A stretch of DNA of 64,000 nucleotides from Flavobacterium crocinum (GTDB lineage Bacteria; Bacteroidota; Bacteroidia; Flavobacteriales; Flavobacteriaceae), in NCBI RefSeq assembly GCF_003122385.1, contig NZ_CP029255.1, positions 434,001 through 498,000 of the forward strand, in the 5' to 3' direction. The notes under the pieces are model-generated. The model saw only the letters and a list, made by a program, of their open reading frames with translations, did no database searches and was not told the DNA's origin. This document shows, piece by piece, positions 54,197-64,000 of this stretch; the first letter of the stretch is position 1, and each line of letters begins with the position of its first letter. Both the position numbers and the translations under genes were made by a program.

Positions 54197-55213
54197 ATGA
54201 ACATCATCATCAAAAAAATCAAAATTGTAGTTTTTACTATTGCATTCACAACCTGTAATTATTCTTATGCCCAGACAAATAAAATAGAAACTGAACTGGA
54301 TGTTTTATTCCAGAAAGCACTTCAAGCCAAAACTTTTAACGGAAATGTTTTAGTCGCCAAAAAAGGAAAGATACTTTATGAAAAGGCTTTCGGTCAGGCC
54401 GATGCAAGCAACACCATTCCATTAAATAAAGAGTATCGTTTTCATATTGGTTCAATCGCTAAAGAATTTAATGCTGTCGGAATTATGATGCTAAAAGAGC
54501 AGGGAAAATTAAAATTGGACGATTCGGTTTCTAAATTTCTCCCTGAACTTCCGTCCTGGGCCAATAAAATCAAGATTATCAATTTGCTTCAATACACCAG
54601 CGGACTTCCTCAAATAAAATGGAATGAAGTCAATCAGGATTCAGACAATATGGCTTTTCTGCAAAAGACTTCAGCTTTAGAATTCGAACCAGGAACTCAA
54701 TACGATTACAACAATAATAATGTGTTTTTGCAAAGACGTATTATTGAAAAAATCACAAATATGAGTTTCAATTCTTTTGTGATCAAGAAAATCTTGAAAC
54801 CTATCGGAATTAAAAATGCCGTTGTAGATCCTGGCGAAAACGAATCTCTTTTCGCAAAATCTTTTAACAAAGAAGGAAAACCAGATATTCTGAAATACAA
54901 CATTTCAGGCTGGACAGCTTTAAATTTAAAGGATTTCTACAAATGGTCGGAAGCTGTTAATTCGTTTAAGATTATTAATCAGCAATCGACACGCGAACTT
55001 TTTGAACCTTTTTCTAAGGACAATCAAACCGGTCTTGGTGGTGGTACTATCGAAAACGGAAAAGTAACCAGTCATATACATGATGGCGCGGCTTTTAATT
55101 ATCAGGCTTTATTAATCAGCAATCTTAACTTCACGATTATTTTAATGACTAATAACAAGCAAAACAACCTGGAAGAACTTAGCAATTCAGTAGAAGCTAT
55201 ACTTAATAAATAA
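54197..55213 (+). CDS. Serine hydrolase, class C beta-lactamase/penicillin-binding fold
   Basis: 338 residues with a signal peptide (ending SYAQ). SxxK is S86-I-A-K89 in HIGSIAKEF, YxN is Y171-N-N173 and the third motif is HDG in IHDGAAFNY. Acts in the periplasm; could be an esterase, D-aminopeptidase or peptidase rather than a beta-lactamase, which is not decidable. Divergent from merR, its likely regulator. Confidence 0.9.
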   Translation: MNIIIKKIKIVVFTIAFTTCNYSYAQTNKIETELDVLFQKALQAKTFNGNVLVAKKGKILYEKAFGQADASNTIPLNKEYRFHIGSIAKEFNAVGIMMLKEQGKLKLDDSVSKFLPELPSWANKIKIINLLQYTSGLPQIKWNEVNQDSDNMAFLQKTSALEFEPGTQYDYNNNNVFLQRRIIEKITNMSFNSFVIKKILKPIGIKNAVVDPGENESLFAKSFNKEGKPDILKYNISGWTALNLKDFYKWSEAVNSFKIINQQSTRELFEPFSKDNQTGLGGGTIENGKVTSHIHDGAAFNYQALLISNLNFTIILMTNNKQNNLEELSNSVEAILNK

Positions 55214-55238
55214 ACGTTACTTTCTTAATACTAAAAAA

Positions 55239-55260
55239 GCTCCATTATTTCTAATGGAGC
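55239..55260 (-). terminator. Terminator of the 55284 gene
   Basis: Stem gctccatta (55239-55247) / taatggagc (55252-55260) with A6 at its left, i.e. a T-run on the minus strand. Confidence 0.7.
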
Positions 55261-55283
55261 TCATAAAAAATTATAAAAAGACT

Positions 55284-56339
55284 TTATTTCAATTTCGTCA
55301 AGGCTTTAGAATTCTTCAACAGAAACACATATTGAAAATAATCAGTCACAAAAGCATCTTTCAAAGGAACAATGTTTTCTCCAAATACCCTGGACTTTAC
55401 AGTAATCAAATTTTGCGAATTGAAATAAGGCGAGTTTTTTGAATTCAGTTTAAAAAGAGTTACAGCATTTGGCTTACTTACTTCTTTTAAATCATTGATT
55501 CCTTTTACAAGCATAAATGGACCATCGGCATTTAACCAGTCTACTTTTTCGTCTTCCGGAGTTGGAAACTGAGGATTTTTAGGAAGATACATCTCACTGT
55601 CAATTGTATAACTTACAAAACTGGTTACTTTAAAACCGGAATCTTTTAATCCTGCCGCAAAAGTTGCTCTGCCAGATTCGGTTTTCTTTTGCAGTGTATG
55701 AAAATATCCAAAAAGACCATAGAATTTTTCATTTTCAAGATGCCTTTTCTTAATCGTATTTTTAAGATTACTTACCATTGCTTCATCTCTTGAACCTTTA
55801 GATTCATCATCAAAATTTTTATCAATTCCGATTACGGTAATTTTTAAAGAATCAGCCAAATTCTGGTTGTAATCATAAACAGCACTCCATTTATCTAATA
55901 ATTCCTGACTTGATTGCTGTGGAATTCTTTTCTTAATTGATCCCACAACTTCTTTCAAAATTGTTTTATTTTTTTGTTTTTCTAATAAAAAACTATTTAA
56001 ATTCTTAGCCGTCAAACTATCCATTTCGGCAATATAATACTTGATCCCTAATTTTTTATTGAAGAAAAAAAGCATTTCTTTATCTATAGTCTGATTGTCT
56101 GCATAACCATGAATTTCTCCCAATAAGAATACTTGTGATTTGTAAAAATCGGCATCAAACAATTTTTCATCAATTGAGGATTTTATCTCAACATTATTTT
56201 TGGACAAATAACTAATGTTTTCGTCTTTTTTGGATTCCAAAAACAATTTACTGCTGACATACAAATACGCAATTAAAATTAAAATAATACTCAAAAAGGT
56301 AATGCATGTAATTTTAAGAATTTTTAAAAATTTCTTCAT
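55284..56339 (-). CDS. Membrane-anchored GEIHG protein (TraB/ChaN/erythromycin esterase-like)
   Basis: 351 residues. N-terminal helix (IYITFLSIILILIAYLYV-like), then FLLGEIHGYADNQTIDKEMLFFF, the GEIHG motif found in TraB/PrgY, ChaN and erythromycin-esterase relatives; FYIAEMDSLTAK and VIGIDKNFDDESKGSRDEAM also fit a degenerate esterase-like layout. No family is certain. May bind haem or hydrolyse an ester. Terminator lies to its left. Confidence 0.65.
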   Translation of the reverse strand: MKKFLKILKITCITFLSIILILIAYLYVSSKLFLESKKDENISYLSKNNVEIKSSIDEKLFDADFYKSQVFLLGEIHGYADNQTIDKEMLFFFNKKLGIKYYIAEMDSLTAKNLNSFLLEKQKNKTILKEVVGSIKKRIPQQSSQELLDKWSAVYDYNQNLADSLKITVIGIDKNFDDESKGSRDEAMVSNLKNTIKKRHLENEKFYGLFGYFHTLQKKTESGRATFAAGLKDSGFKVTSFVSYTIDSEMYLPKNPQFPTPEDEKVDWLNADGPFMLVKGINDLKEVSKPNAVTLFKLNSKNSPYFNSQNLITVKSRVFGENIVPLKDAFVTDYFQYVFLLKNSKALTKLK

Positions 56340-56472
56340 GGTTATGGTTGTTTTGATTTTGATGTAAAAGTATTCCCAATAAAAAAAGAAATCAATTTTT
56401 ATTTACTGAATTGTATTTTTCAAAGGACGAGCTGTACTGATTGTATATTTTAGTTAAAAAATCAAACTATAA

Positions 56473-56502
56473 AAAAACTCCATCATGATAATGGAGTTTT
56501 TT
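56473..56502 (-). terminator. Terminator after the acyltransferase gene
   Basis: Stem aaaaactccat (56473-56483) / atggagtttttt (56491-56502), in the convergent gap with T-run on both sides. Confidence 0.7.
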
Positions 56503-57595
56503 GTTTAGAAAGCTTTTCCTTTCGTTTACTATTTAAATAATTCCTTACTGGAACATCATAAAATATCATAACTAAATAAGCGAATCCAACCAGCAAAACA
56601 ACTGCAATTGGTACAATAAAAGCTAACTGCGATGTGTCTGGTTTATAATTAGTATAATAATTTCCAAACATCCATAAAACCGCATAATGCGTCATATACA
56701 ACGGATAAGAAATGTTTCCAGAAAACAGACAGATTTTTTCTAATCCAGGTTTTAAGACTGCGCCTGCTCCCAATGAAATTAGCAATGGAAAATAAAACAA
56801 AACGACTAAGGGCTCTGTCATCCAATTCCATTCTGAAAACGGCATTATAAAAGCCAATAACAATAATCCGCTTAAGCTAATAAAACCTAATTTACTTTTT
56901 ATAATTAAATTAAAACGGTAGATTAGTAATCCCGCTAAAAAAGAATAGGATATTCTCGCACAGCCATCCCAAAAAGTCGGCCCGCTCCAGCCTCCTAATA
57001 AATTACCGGAATTGTATGCCACAAAACAAATTGCAAAAGCGGCTATAATAGTCAGCACAAAAAGAAAGTTTTTTCGAATTCTGTAAAGTATAACAGCATA
57101 AACTATATTGGCAATATATTCCCAAAACAATGACCATGCCGGCGCATTAAAACTAAATAGATTAAAACCTCGGTCTGCAATTACAGGAAATGGTATTAAA
57201 AACAGGGAGCAAATAAAAGTCAAAACAATTTTACCTGCACTATACAATTCAAGATGACCTCCAAACGGATCAAATAAAAAGGCTAATAATCCTAAAATAG
57301 ATCCTGCAATAACTAAAGGATGAAGTCGAATAATCCTGGCTACAAAAAAATTCCAAATTCCCATTTTTGCAATACGATCGTCATAAGCATATCCAATTAC
57401 AAAACCGGAAAGACAAAAGAAAAAATCAACAGCTAAAAAACCATGACCAATAAAATTTTTACTCGGATCTGTAAAAATCCATTCCATAAAATGAAAAACA
57501 ACAACGGCAAAGGCTGCAACGCCACGAAGTCCATCTAAAATTTCAAAATGTTGTTTGGTCTGCAGCACTGACGAAGGTATTTTATTCGTTTCCAT
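56483..57595 (-). CDS. Acyltransferase-3 family membrane protein
   Basis: 370 residues with about ten membrane segments. Start region HFEILDGLRGVAAFAVVVFHFMEW is diagnostic of acyltransferase 3 (catalytic H). VIGYAYDDRIAKMGIWNFFVARIIRLHPLVI and GCARISYSFLAGLLIYR follow the family. O-acylation of surface glycan or lipid is likely; acceptor unknown. The stop codon overlaps the left hairpin arm. Confidence 0.92.
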   Translation of the reverse strand: METNKIPSSVLQTKQHFEILDGLRGVAAFAVVVFHFMEWIFTDPSKNFIGHGFLAVDFFFCLSGFVIGYAYDDRIAKMGIWNFFVARIIRLHPLVIAGSILGLLAFLFDPFGGHLELYSAGKIVLTFICSLFLIPFPVIADRGFNLFSFNAPAWSLFWEYIANIVYAVILYRIRKNFLFVLTIIAAFAICFVAYNSGNLLGGWSGPTFWDGCARISYSFLAGLLIYRFNLIIKSKLGFISLSGLLLLAFIMPFSEWNWMTEPLVVLFYFPLLISLGAGAVLKPGLEKICLFSGNISYPLYMTHYAVLWMFGNYYTNYKPDTSQLAFIVPIAVVLLVGFAYLVMIFYDVPVRNYLNSKRKEKLSKQKTPLS

Positions 57596-57793
57596 TAAGT
57601 TGAATGTGGTTTAGTTTTAGTTAATCATTTGGAGCGGTCGCAAGTTTACAAATAAATATTCAAATCAAAATGAGATATAGAGCATTTTAAATTCTAATAA
57701 TACTTAAAAGTTAGAATTTTCACATTTAAATAACTTTTTAAACTTTTTCATTCAACCTCTTTTCCCTAAGTTTGCTCAAATACAAAAACAAAT
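57596..57793. promoter_or_regulatory. Promoter region of the eamA leader
   Basis: AT-rich gap with no gene on either strand. TAAGTTTG (57767-57774) matches TAnnTTTG; no clear TTG at -33. Transcription would begin near 57781, 13 nt before the leader ATG. Confidence 0.5.
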
Positions 57794-57826
57794 ATGAGCT
57801 TAAAAGGTTGTCTTCCTCCTCCTTGA
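57794..57826 (+). CDS. Leader peptide MSLKGCLPPP
   Basis: Ten codons (ATG AGC TTA AAA GGT TGT CTT CCT CCT CCT, then TGA) in the 5' leader of the EamA transporter gene. Three prolines before the stop are a classic stalling sequence in bacteria. The codons for GCL can pair with the RNA just before the transporter start. Too short for automatic gene finders. Expression is inferred, not shown. Confidence 0.6.
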   Translation: MSLKGCLPPP

Positions 57827-57833
57827 AATTAAT

Positions 57834-57951
57834 AATACTTCTTTAGTATTGACACTAGACTGAAATTTATCAGTCTATTATTCCGTGTCTTTATCTCAAA
57901 TAAAAAATTATTAATATTCAAAAATAAATCCTCAAAAGGGATAGACAACTT
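57834..57951 (+). promoter_or_regulatory. Structured leader RNA of eamA
   Basis: Small hairpin aatact/agtatt (57834-57850), then a two-part stem gacac/gtgtc (57851-57889) enclosing tagactga/tcagtcta (57856-57877). Downstream gacaactt (57944-57951) can pair with aaggttgtc (57804-57812) of the leader peptide, and aaggg (57936-57940) with tcctt (57820-57824). This would hide the area just before the ATG at 57955. No poly-T terminator, so a translational rather than transcriptional switch is suggested. Confidence 0.5.
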
Positions 57952-57954
57952 CTT

Positions 57955-58845
57955 ATGAAAAAATCATATTTGATACTGCACACCGCAGTGTTACTAGCTG
58001 GTTTTACCGGCGTTTTCGGAAAACTTATTGCGCTTAATGAACTAACATTGGTTTGGTACCGAGTGTTATTTGCTTCAATAATCTTATTTTTTATTCTAAA
58101 ATCATATAAGCTAAAAGGACTTCAATCTTTTTCAGAAATAGCAAAAATTTCCAAAGCAGGAATACTCATTACCATTCACTGGATTTTTTTCTATGCCAGC
58201 ATTAAATATTCTAACATTTCAATTGGCGTAGTCTGTTATTGTTTAACAAGTTTCTTTACAGCCATTTTTGAACCGATTATAAATAAAAAGAAATTTAATT
58301 TAGTTCAGGGACTGCTAAGCTTATTTACGCTTTTAGGGATTAGTCTGATTTTCCATTTTGATTCATCCTATCAACTCGGAATCCTACTTGGAGTAATTTC
58401 TTCCGCATTTGCTGCTTTGTACACGATTTATAATGAGAAATTAGTTCAGTTTTACGACAGTAAATTGATTAACTTTTATCAAATGCTTGGCGGAACTATT
58501 GTTTTAGGATTGACACTGCCAATTTACTTTTATTATTTTCCGGAAGAATCTTTTATTCCGAGTTTAAAAGATACTTTCTATTTGTTTGTTTTAGCTTCTT
58601 GTTGTACTGTAGCTTTATATGTGATGTTTGCAGAATCGCTCAAAAAAATCCCGGCATTTACTGTAAACTTAACTTTTAACTTAGAACCTATTTATGCAAT
58701 TATATTAGCTTTTCTATTTTTTGATGAAGGAAAATCGATTAATTTTTCATTTTATATTGGGATAAGTTTAATTATGACTTCAATTCTATTGCAATCATTA
58801 ATTTCGATTAAGAAAAGAAACGTAGTCGAGGAGCCAATTTCTTAG
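57955..58845 (+). CDS. EamA/DMT-superfamily transporter
   Basis: 296 residues, ten membrane segments in two EamA repeats (VLLAGFTGVFGKLI, LGVISSAFAALYTIYNEKL..., LNFNLEPIYAIILAFLFFDEG-like end). The second-repeat signature NLEPIYAIILAFLFFDEG is typical. Exports small metabolites or drugs; substrate unknown. It has a long 5' leader (about 170 nt) with a stalling-type leader peptide, rare for a housekeeping exporter. A terminator follows at 58861. Confidence 0.9.
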   Translation: MKKSYLILHTAVLLAGFTGVFGKLIALNELTLVWYRVLFASIILFFILKSYKLKGLQSFSEIAKISKAGILITIHWIFFYASIKYSNISIGVVCYCLTSFFTAIFEPIINKKKFNLVQGLLSLFTLLGISLIFHFDSSYQLGILLGVISSAFAALYTIYNEKLVQFYDSKLINFYQMLGGTIVLGLTLPIYFYYFPEESFIPSLKDTFYLFVLASCCTVALYVMFAESLKKIPAFTVNLTFNLEPIYAIILAFLFFDEGKSINFSFYIGISLIMTSILLQSLISIKKRNVVEEPIS

Positions 58846-58860
58846 ACTATAAAAACAGAA

Positions 58861-58892
58861 AAAACTCCTTTAAATTCAAAGGAGTTTTTTTT
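58861..58892 (+). terminator. Terminator after eamA
   Basis: Stem aaaactccttt (58861-58871) / aaaggagtttt (58878-58888) followed by Ts to 58892. Confidence 0.85.
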
Positions 58893-58907
58893 ATGTTTTG
58901 GCTGAAG

Positions 58908-59501
58908 CTAATCGTTTAAACCTTTACCTGCTAAAATTTGCGGAATATTTTTTTCCACTCTTGCTTCCCTTGTCTTAGATTGTTTTGGCTGAGAAAAATG
59001 AAGCAAATAAGCTCTCTGTCTTCCGGGAGTTAAATCATAAAAAGCTTTTTTCAAATCATGATTTTCATTCAGTTTAACTTGGAACTCCTCTGCTATTTCA
59101 AATTCAGAAACCTTTTTCAATTCTACTTTTAAACCTGCTTTTTCAATTTCAGCGGCTTCATAAATATATCTTTTTAAAGAATCTTTTACATTTAAGATAT
59201 CATCAACACAAGTAAAACGAACCTGGCGCGCTGCCTGAACATTTTCCGTCTGCTGAATTAAAATGTTATCTGCATCTTTCATCAATGCGCCCTTAAAAAA
59301 CAAAAAAGCGCAATATTCTTTAAAAGCATGAATCAAAACAATATTCGCTTTATCGAAAGTATAACATGGACTTCCCCATTTTAATTCTTCATTAAGATAA
59401 CAATCTAAAGCAATGCTTCGCAACAACTCTAGTTCCACCTGCCATTTTTCTTCTTTTTCGAAATAAAAATCAACTTTAGGATTTGCACTATACTCTGTCA
59501 T
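58908..59501 (-). CDS. YdeI/OmpD-associated family protein
   Basis: 197 residues. The N-terminal half matches DUF1801 (LRSIALDCYLNEELKWGSPCYTFDKANIVLIHAFKEYCAFLFFKGALM) and the C-terminal half YdeI (FQVKLNENHDLKKAFYDLTPGRQRAYLLHFSQPKQSKTREARVEKNIPQIL). Function in cationic-peptide stress has been proposed for relatives. Cytoplasmic; single gene. Confidence 0.9.
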   Translation of the reverse strand: MTEYSANPKVDFYFEKEEKWQVELELLRSIALDCYLNEELKWGSPCYTFDKANIVLIHAFKEYCAFLFFKGALMKDADNILIQQTENVQAARQVRFTCVDDILNVKDSLKRYIYEAAEIEKAGLKVELKKVSEFEIAEEFQVKLNENHDLKKAFYDLTPGRQRAYLLHFSQPKQSKTREARVEKNIPQILAGKGLND

Positions 59502-59575
59502 AAAATGGTCAATTAAAATAATTAAATAAAATTAGTAAAATTGGAAATCATACAACAGGCTCATTAAAATTAAAA

Positions 59576-60349
59576 TCACTCTCGATAGCCTTTTATAATA
59601 CCGCGTTTTGATTGGCGTACAAAATCTAAAACTTTATCGCGTTCTATAGTCTGCTCAAATTCATTTTCTATTAACTGCACAGCAAATTTTGTGTTTCTTT
59701 TTTCCTGAAACAAAATTCTATAAATCGCTTTAATTTCTTCCAGTTTCTTAGAATTAAATCCTCTTCTCTTTAATCCAACCAAATTCAACCCTAAATACTG
59801 TAAAGGATCGTTCGCAGCCATAATGTAAGGAGGAACATCTTTTACAACTCGACTTAAACCGCTAATCATGGTATGTTCTCCAATAATCGAAAATTGATGC
59901 ACAGCTGTCAACCCGCTAATATTTGACCAGTCACCAACTTCTACCTCGCCAGCCATTCCAACACTAAAACCAATAACGCAATTATTCCCAATTATACAAT
60001 CGTGTCCAATATGAGCATTAGACATTATTAAATTAGAATTTCCGATGAGCGTTTTCATTTTGGAAATTGTTCCTTTATTAATCGTGACAAACTCCCGAAT
60101 TATATTATCATTCCCAATTTCTAACAAGGTATATTCATTCCGATATTTTAAATCCTGAGGAATTCCACCTAATATTGAATTGGAATGAATCTGGCAGTTT
60201 GCTCCAATTCTTGTACCGCTTAATATGGTAACATTATTCCCAATACATGTGTTGTCACCAATTACAACATCATCTTCAATAGTCGTAAAATTTCCGAGAG
60301 TAATATTAACTCCCAAAGAAGCGTTCGTATGAACAAAAGTGTTTTTCAA
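59576..60349 (-). CDS. LpxA-type UDP-N-acetylglucosamine acyltransferase
   Basis: 257 residues. Left-handed beta-helix hexapeptides throughout; IMSNAHIGHDCIIGNNC holds the two conserved His of LpxA (second is the catalytic base), and GLTAVHQFSIIGEHTMISGLS plus VGLKRRGF are the classic LpxA C-terminal signature. It acylates UDP-GlcNAc as the first step of lipid A. Flavobacteria generally have lpxA next to the lpxC-fabZ fusion; here it stands alone beside a Crp-type gene, so it may be a paralogue. Confidence 0.85.
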   Translation of the reverse strand: MKNTFVHTNASLGVNITLGNFTTIEDDVVIGDNTCIGNNVTILSGTRIGANCQIHSNSILGGIPQDLKYRNEYTLLEIGNDNIIREFVTINKGTISKMKTLIGNSNLIMSNAHIGHDCIIGNNCVIGFSVGMAGEVEVGDWSNISGLTAVHQFSIIGEHTMISGLSRVVKDVPPYIMAANDPLQYLGLNLVGLKRRGFNSKKLEEIKAIYRILFQEKRNTKFAVQLIENEFEQTIERDKVLDFVRQSKRGIIKGYRE

Positions 60350-60415
60350 TTTTTGAACTTTTTAAAATAGTCTACAAAAATCAAAAAAAGAGAAAGAATA
60401 TTTTTTGATGTAATA

Positions 60416-60979
60416 TCAAGAAATTGAAGCCCGAATTCTGCTCAAAGTTTCCTGACTAACACCAATAAGAGAAGCAATATATTTTAATTTGGCCTTAATA
60501 ATAATTTGAGGAAAAAATTCTAAAAGAAATTCATACTTCTGTTGAGCAGTCATAATCCGAAACAAATGATGAAATTCATTAATTTTAGAAAGATAAAGTC
60601 GTAACTGGTTCATATGAAACTTTAAAAAGAGTGGATATTGCAATAAGATCTGTTCATCTGAATAAGAAAGTGAATAAAGTATCGAATTTTCACAAGTCTG
60701 AAAAGTTTCAAATGAAGGTTTCTGCTCAAAGAAACTACTCATAGAGGTTACAAACTGATTATCGGTATAAATCCATTTGGTAACTTCTATTCCATCTTCA
60801 AAACAAAATCTTCGAACAGTCCCCGATTGAATGAAATATACTTTATCACATATTTTTCCCCCTTGAATTACTATTTCATCCTTCTTAAATTTTTCAAGAA
60901 CAAAATACTTTCTCACGGCAAGTTCTGTTTCTAAATCTAATTCCTGAAAACTATTTATAATCCGAATTAATTCATCCAT
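60416..60979 (-). CDS. Crp/Fnr-family transcriptional regulator
   Basis: 187 residues. Cyclic-nucleotide-binding-like domain (FKKDEIVIQGGKICDKVYFIQSGTVRRFCFEDGIEVTKWI) and C-terminal HTH (AKLKYIASLIGVSQETLSRIRASIS). The phosphate-binding cassette is degenerate, so cAMP binding is doubtful. Minus strand, 66 nt upstream of the LpxA-type gene; possibly one transcript. Confidence 0.88.
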   Translation of the reverse strand: MDELIRIINSFQELDLETELAVRKYFVLEKFKKDEIVIQGGKICDKVYFIQSGTVRRFCFEDGIEVTKWIYTDNQFVTSMSSFFEQKPSFETFQTCENSILYSLSYSDEQILLQYPLFLKFHMNQLRLYLSKINEFHHLFRIMTAQQKYEFLLEFFPQIIIKAKLKYIASLIGVSQETLSRIRASIS

Positions 60980-61181
60980 ACTTTGAATTGTTTTTACTGA
61001 GAATCAAATTTAAAATTTTAATTACAAAGCAAATTAGAAAAACAATAAACAAAAAAATCAAACTGAACTTTATAAATCATTTTAAAAGCTTTTAAAGCGA
61101 AATTATTACCCAAGAAGAATAGAATAACAAATTGACAAAAAAACAAAATATTAAGCTTAAAACATTTCTAAAAATAATCAT
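60980..61181. other. Intergenic region, no feature seen
   Basis: AT-rich stretch between the Crp-type gene and the repeat at 61182. I see no gene, terminator or promoter that I can support. Confidence 0.5.
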
Positions 61182-61267
61182 GGCGTTTCCCTCCGGGCCG
61201 GGCTGTCCGCTGTATCTTTTGCTTTTTAAAGAAAAAAGCAAAAGGATGCCGCTCCCATCCCTAACGC
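61182..61267 (+). repeat. Compound palindromic element, copy 4 (variant)
   Basis: ggcgtttccctccgggccgg, ggctgtccgc, then hairpin cttttgcttttt/aaaaaagcaaaag, gatgccgctcccatcc, ctaacgc. Same conserved flanks as copies 1-3 with a different insert and no apical tgggcgaat segment. An open frame spanning it (61132-61350) is not a gene. Confidence 0.65.
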
Positions 61268-61330
61268 AATCGTACTTTAAGAACGATTTTAGGCTTCTTT
61301 ATAAAAAACCAAAAGTGCTGCAAAACAAAA

Positions 61331-61358
61331 AATCCTCATCAAATACATGATGAGGATT
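61331..61358 (-). terminator. rRNA operon terminator
   Basis: Stem aatcctcatca (61331-61341) / tgatgaggatt (61348-61358), perfect 11 bp, with A-run at its left giving Ts on the minus strand, about 10 nt past the 5S end. Confidence 0.85.
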
Positions 61359-61367
61359 CTTAAAAGA

Positions 61368-61474
61368 AAGGCGACGACATACTCTCCCACAAAACTGCAG
61401 TACCATCTGCGCAGGCGGGCTTAACTTCTCTGTTCGGGATGGGAAGAGGTGAGCCCCGCCGCAATAACCACCTT
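61368..61474 (-). rRNA. rrf: 5S ribosomal RNA
   Basis: Minus-strand sequence reads ggtggttattgcggcggggc at its start and contains the conserved cccatcccgaacagagaagt, ending gtcgtcgcc. Ends estimated by pairing of the terminal stem; within a few nt. Confidence 0.92.
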
Positions 61475-61663
61475 AAGGTTGTTGGTTATTGGTTTGTTGT
61501 TTATAGTTTCTCGTTTTAAACGCTTGACTCATAACATATAACCTTTAACCTTCCGCGGTGCGGACAATATTTTAACATACTGAGATAAAGAAACAAATAA
61601 GTTTTATTAAGTTTAAGAAAGTTTCCTCCCTCCCTGGTCTGGGACCAGAGAGGGAAAAGTTCG
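61475..61663 (-). other. 23S-5S spacer
   Basis: No tRNA in the spacer. A 13-bp stem tccctccctggtc (61627-61639) / gaccagagaggga (61643-61655), one mismatch and a tgg loop, lies just beyond the 23S 3' end and may be a processing signal. Confidence 0.6.

Positions 61664-64000
<2,337 letters not shown>

Noticed and set aside
61132..61350. 72-residue frame near the rRNA operon
   Set aside because: Spans a compound repeat; no protein-like pattern.

Overview
The window looks like a chromosomal segment of a Flavobacterium (Bacteroidota, Flavobacteriia). Evidence: AT-rich, mostly SD-less genes; promoters of the Bacteroidota type (TTG, 17-23 nt, TAnnTTTG); an S46 dipeptidyl-peptidase, a large alpha-2-macroglobulin, a TonB-dependent receptor, ExbB/ExbD/TonB, GbsR, DUF2071 and DCC proteins and a single-chain GcvP. 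Species cannot be fixed from sequence alone. Genes are mostly housekeeping or cell-envelope functions.

Layout. 1-903: 5' part of an Mpl/MurC-type ligase (runs off the left edge). 1121-7408: alpha-2-macroglobulin. 7585-13766 (minus): S46 peptidase, obg, CNNM/CorC-type membrane protein, adk, hpt. 13955-18115: sorbosone-dehydrogenase-like lipoprotein, TonB receptor, HEAT-like protein. 18407-22787: purK and purE separated by an ATPase + HNH nuclease pair (Septu/PtuAB-like; the nuclease gene has a frameshift in an A-tract), followed by a RelE/ParE-type toxin-antitoxin pair: a small accessory island. 22824-27111: M3 peptidase, SanA-like protein, Na+/H+ antiporter. 27250-31358: GbsR regulator and five co-directional genes (membrane protein, DUF2071, DCC, TIGR01777 epimerase, SRPBCC). 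31359-32112: dense palindromic repeats. 32113-35999: UbiA-like protein and gcvP. 36530-40928: KAS III, methyltransferase, GT2, MlaE and MlaF. 41010-44652 (minus): SprT-like, SDR, M28 peptidase, acyl-CoA dehydrogenase. 45144-47088: chalcone-isomerase-like protein and Glu/Leu-type dehydrogenase. 47613-51336: tonB, exbD, exbB, folC. 51515-51592: tRNA-Val(UAC). 51656-60979: small accessory genes (NUDIX, MerR, serine hydrolase, acyltransferase, EamA transporter, YdeI, LpxA-type acyltransferase, Crp/Fnr). 61368-64000 (minus): 5S rRNA and the 3' part of 23S rRNA of an rRNA operon.

Most notable: (i) the purK-purE island with the ATPase/HNH pair; (ii) a 10-codon leader peptide MSLKGCLPPP upstream of an EamA transporter, whose coding RNA can pair with the sequence just before the transporter start codon, suggesting stalling-controlled translation; (iii) several families of dispersed palindromic repeats at gene ends, one of which keeps its fold while its stem sequences change between copies; (iv) probable operators at gbsR and merR. 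All calls are by eye from sequence and family knowledge; no database search was run.
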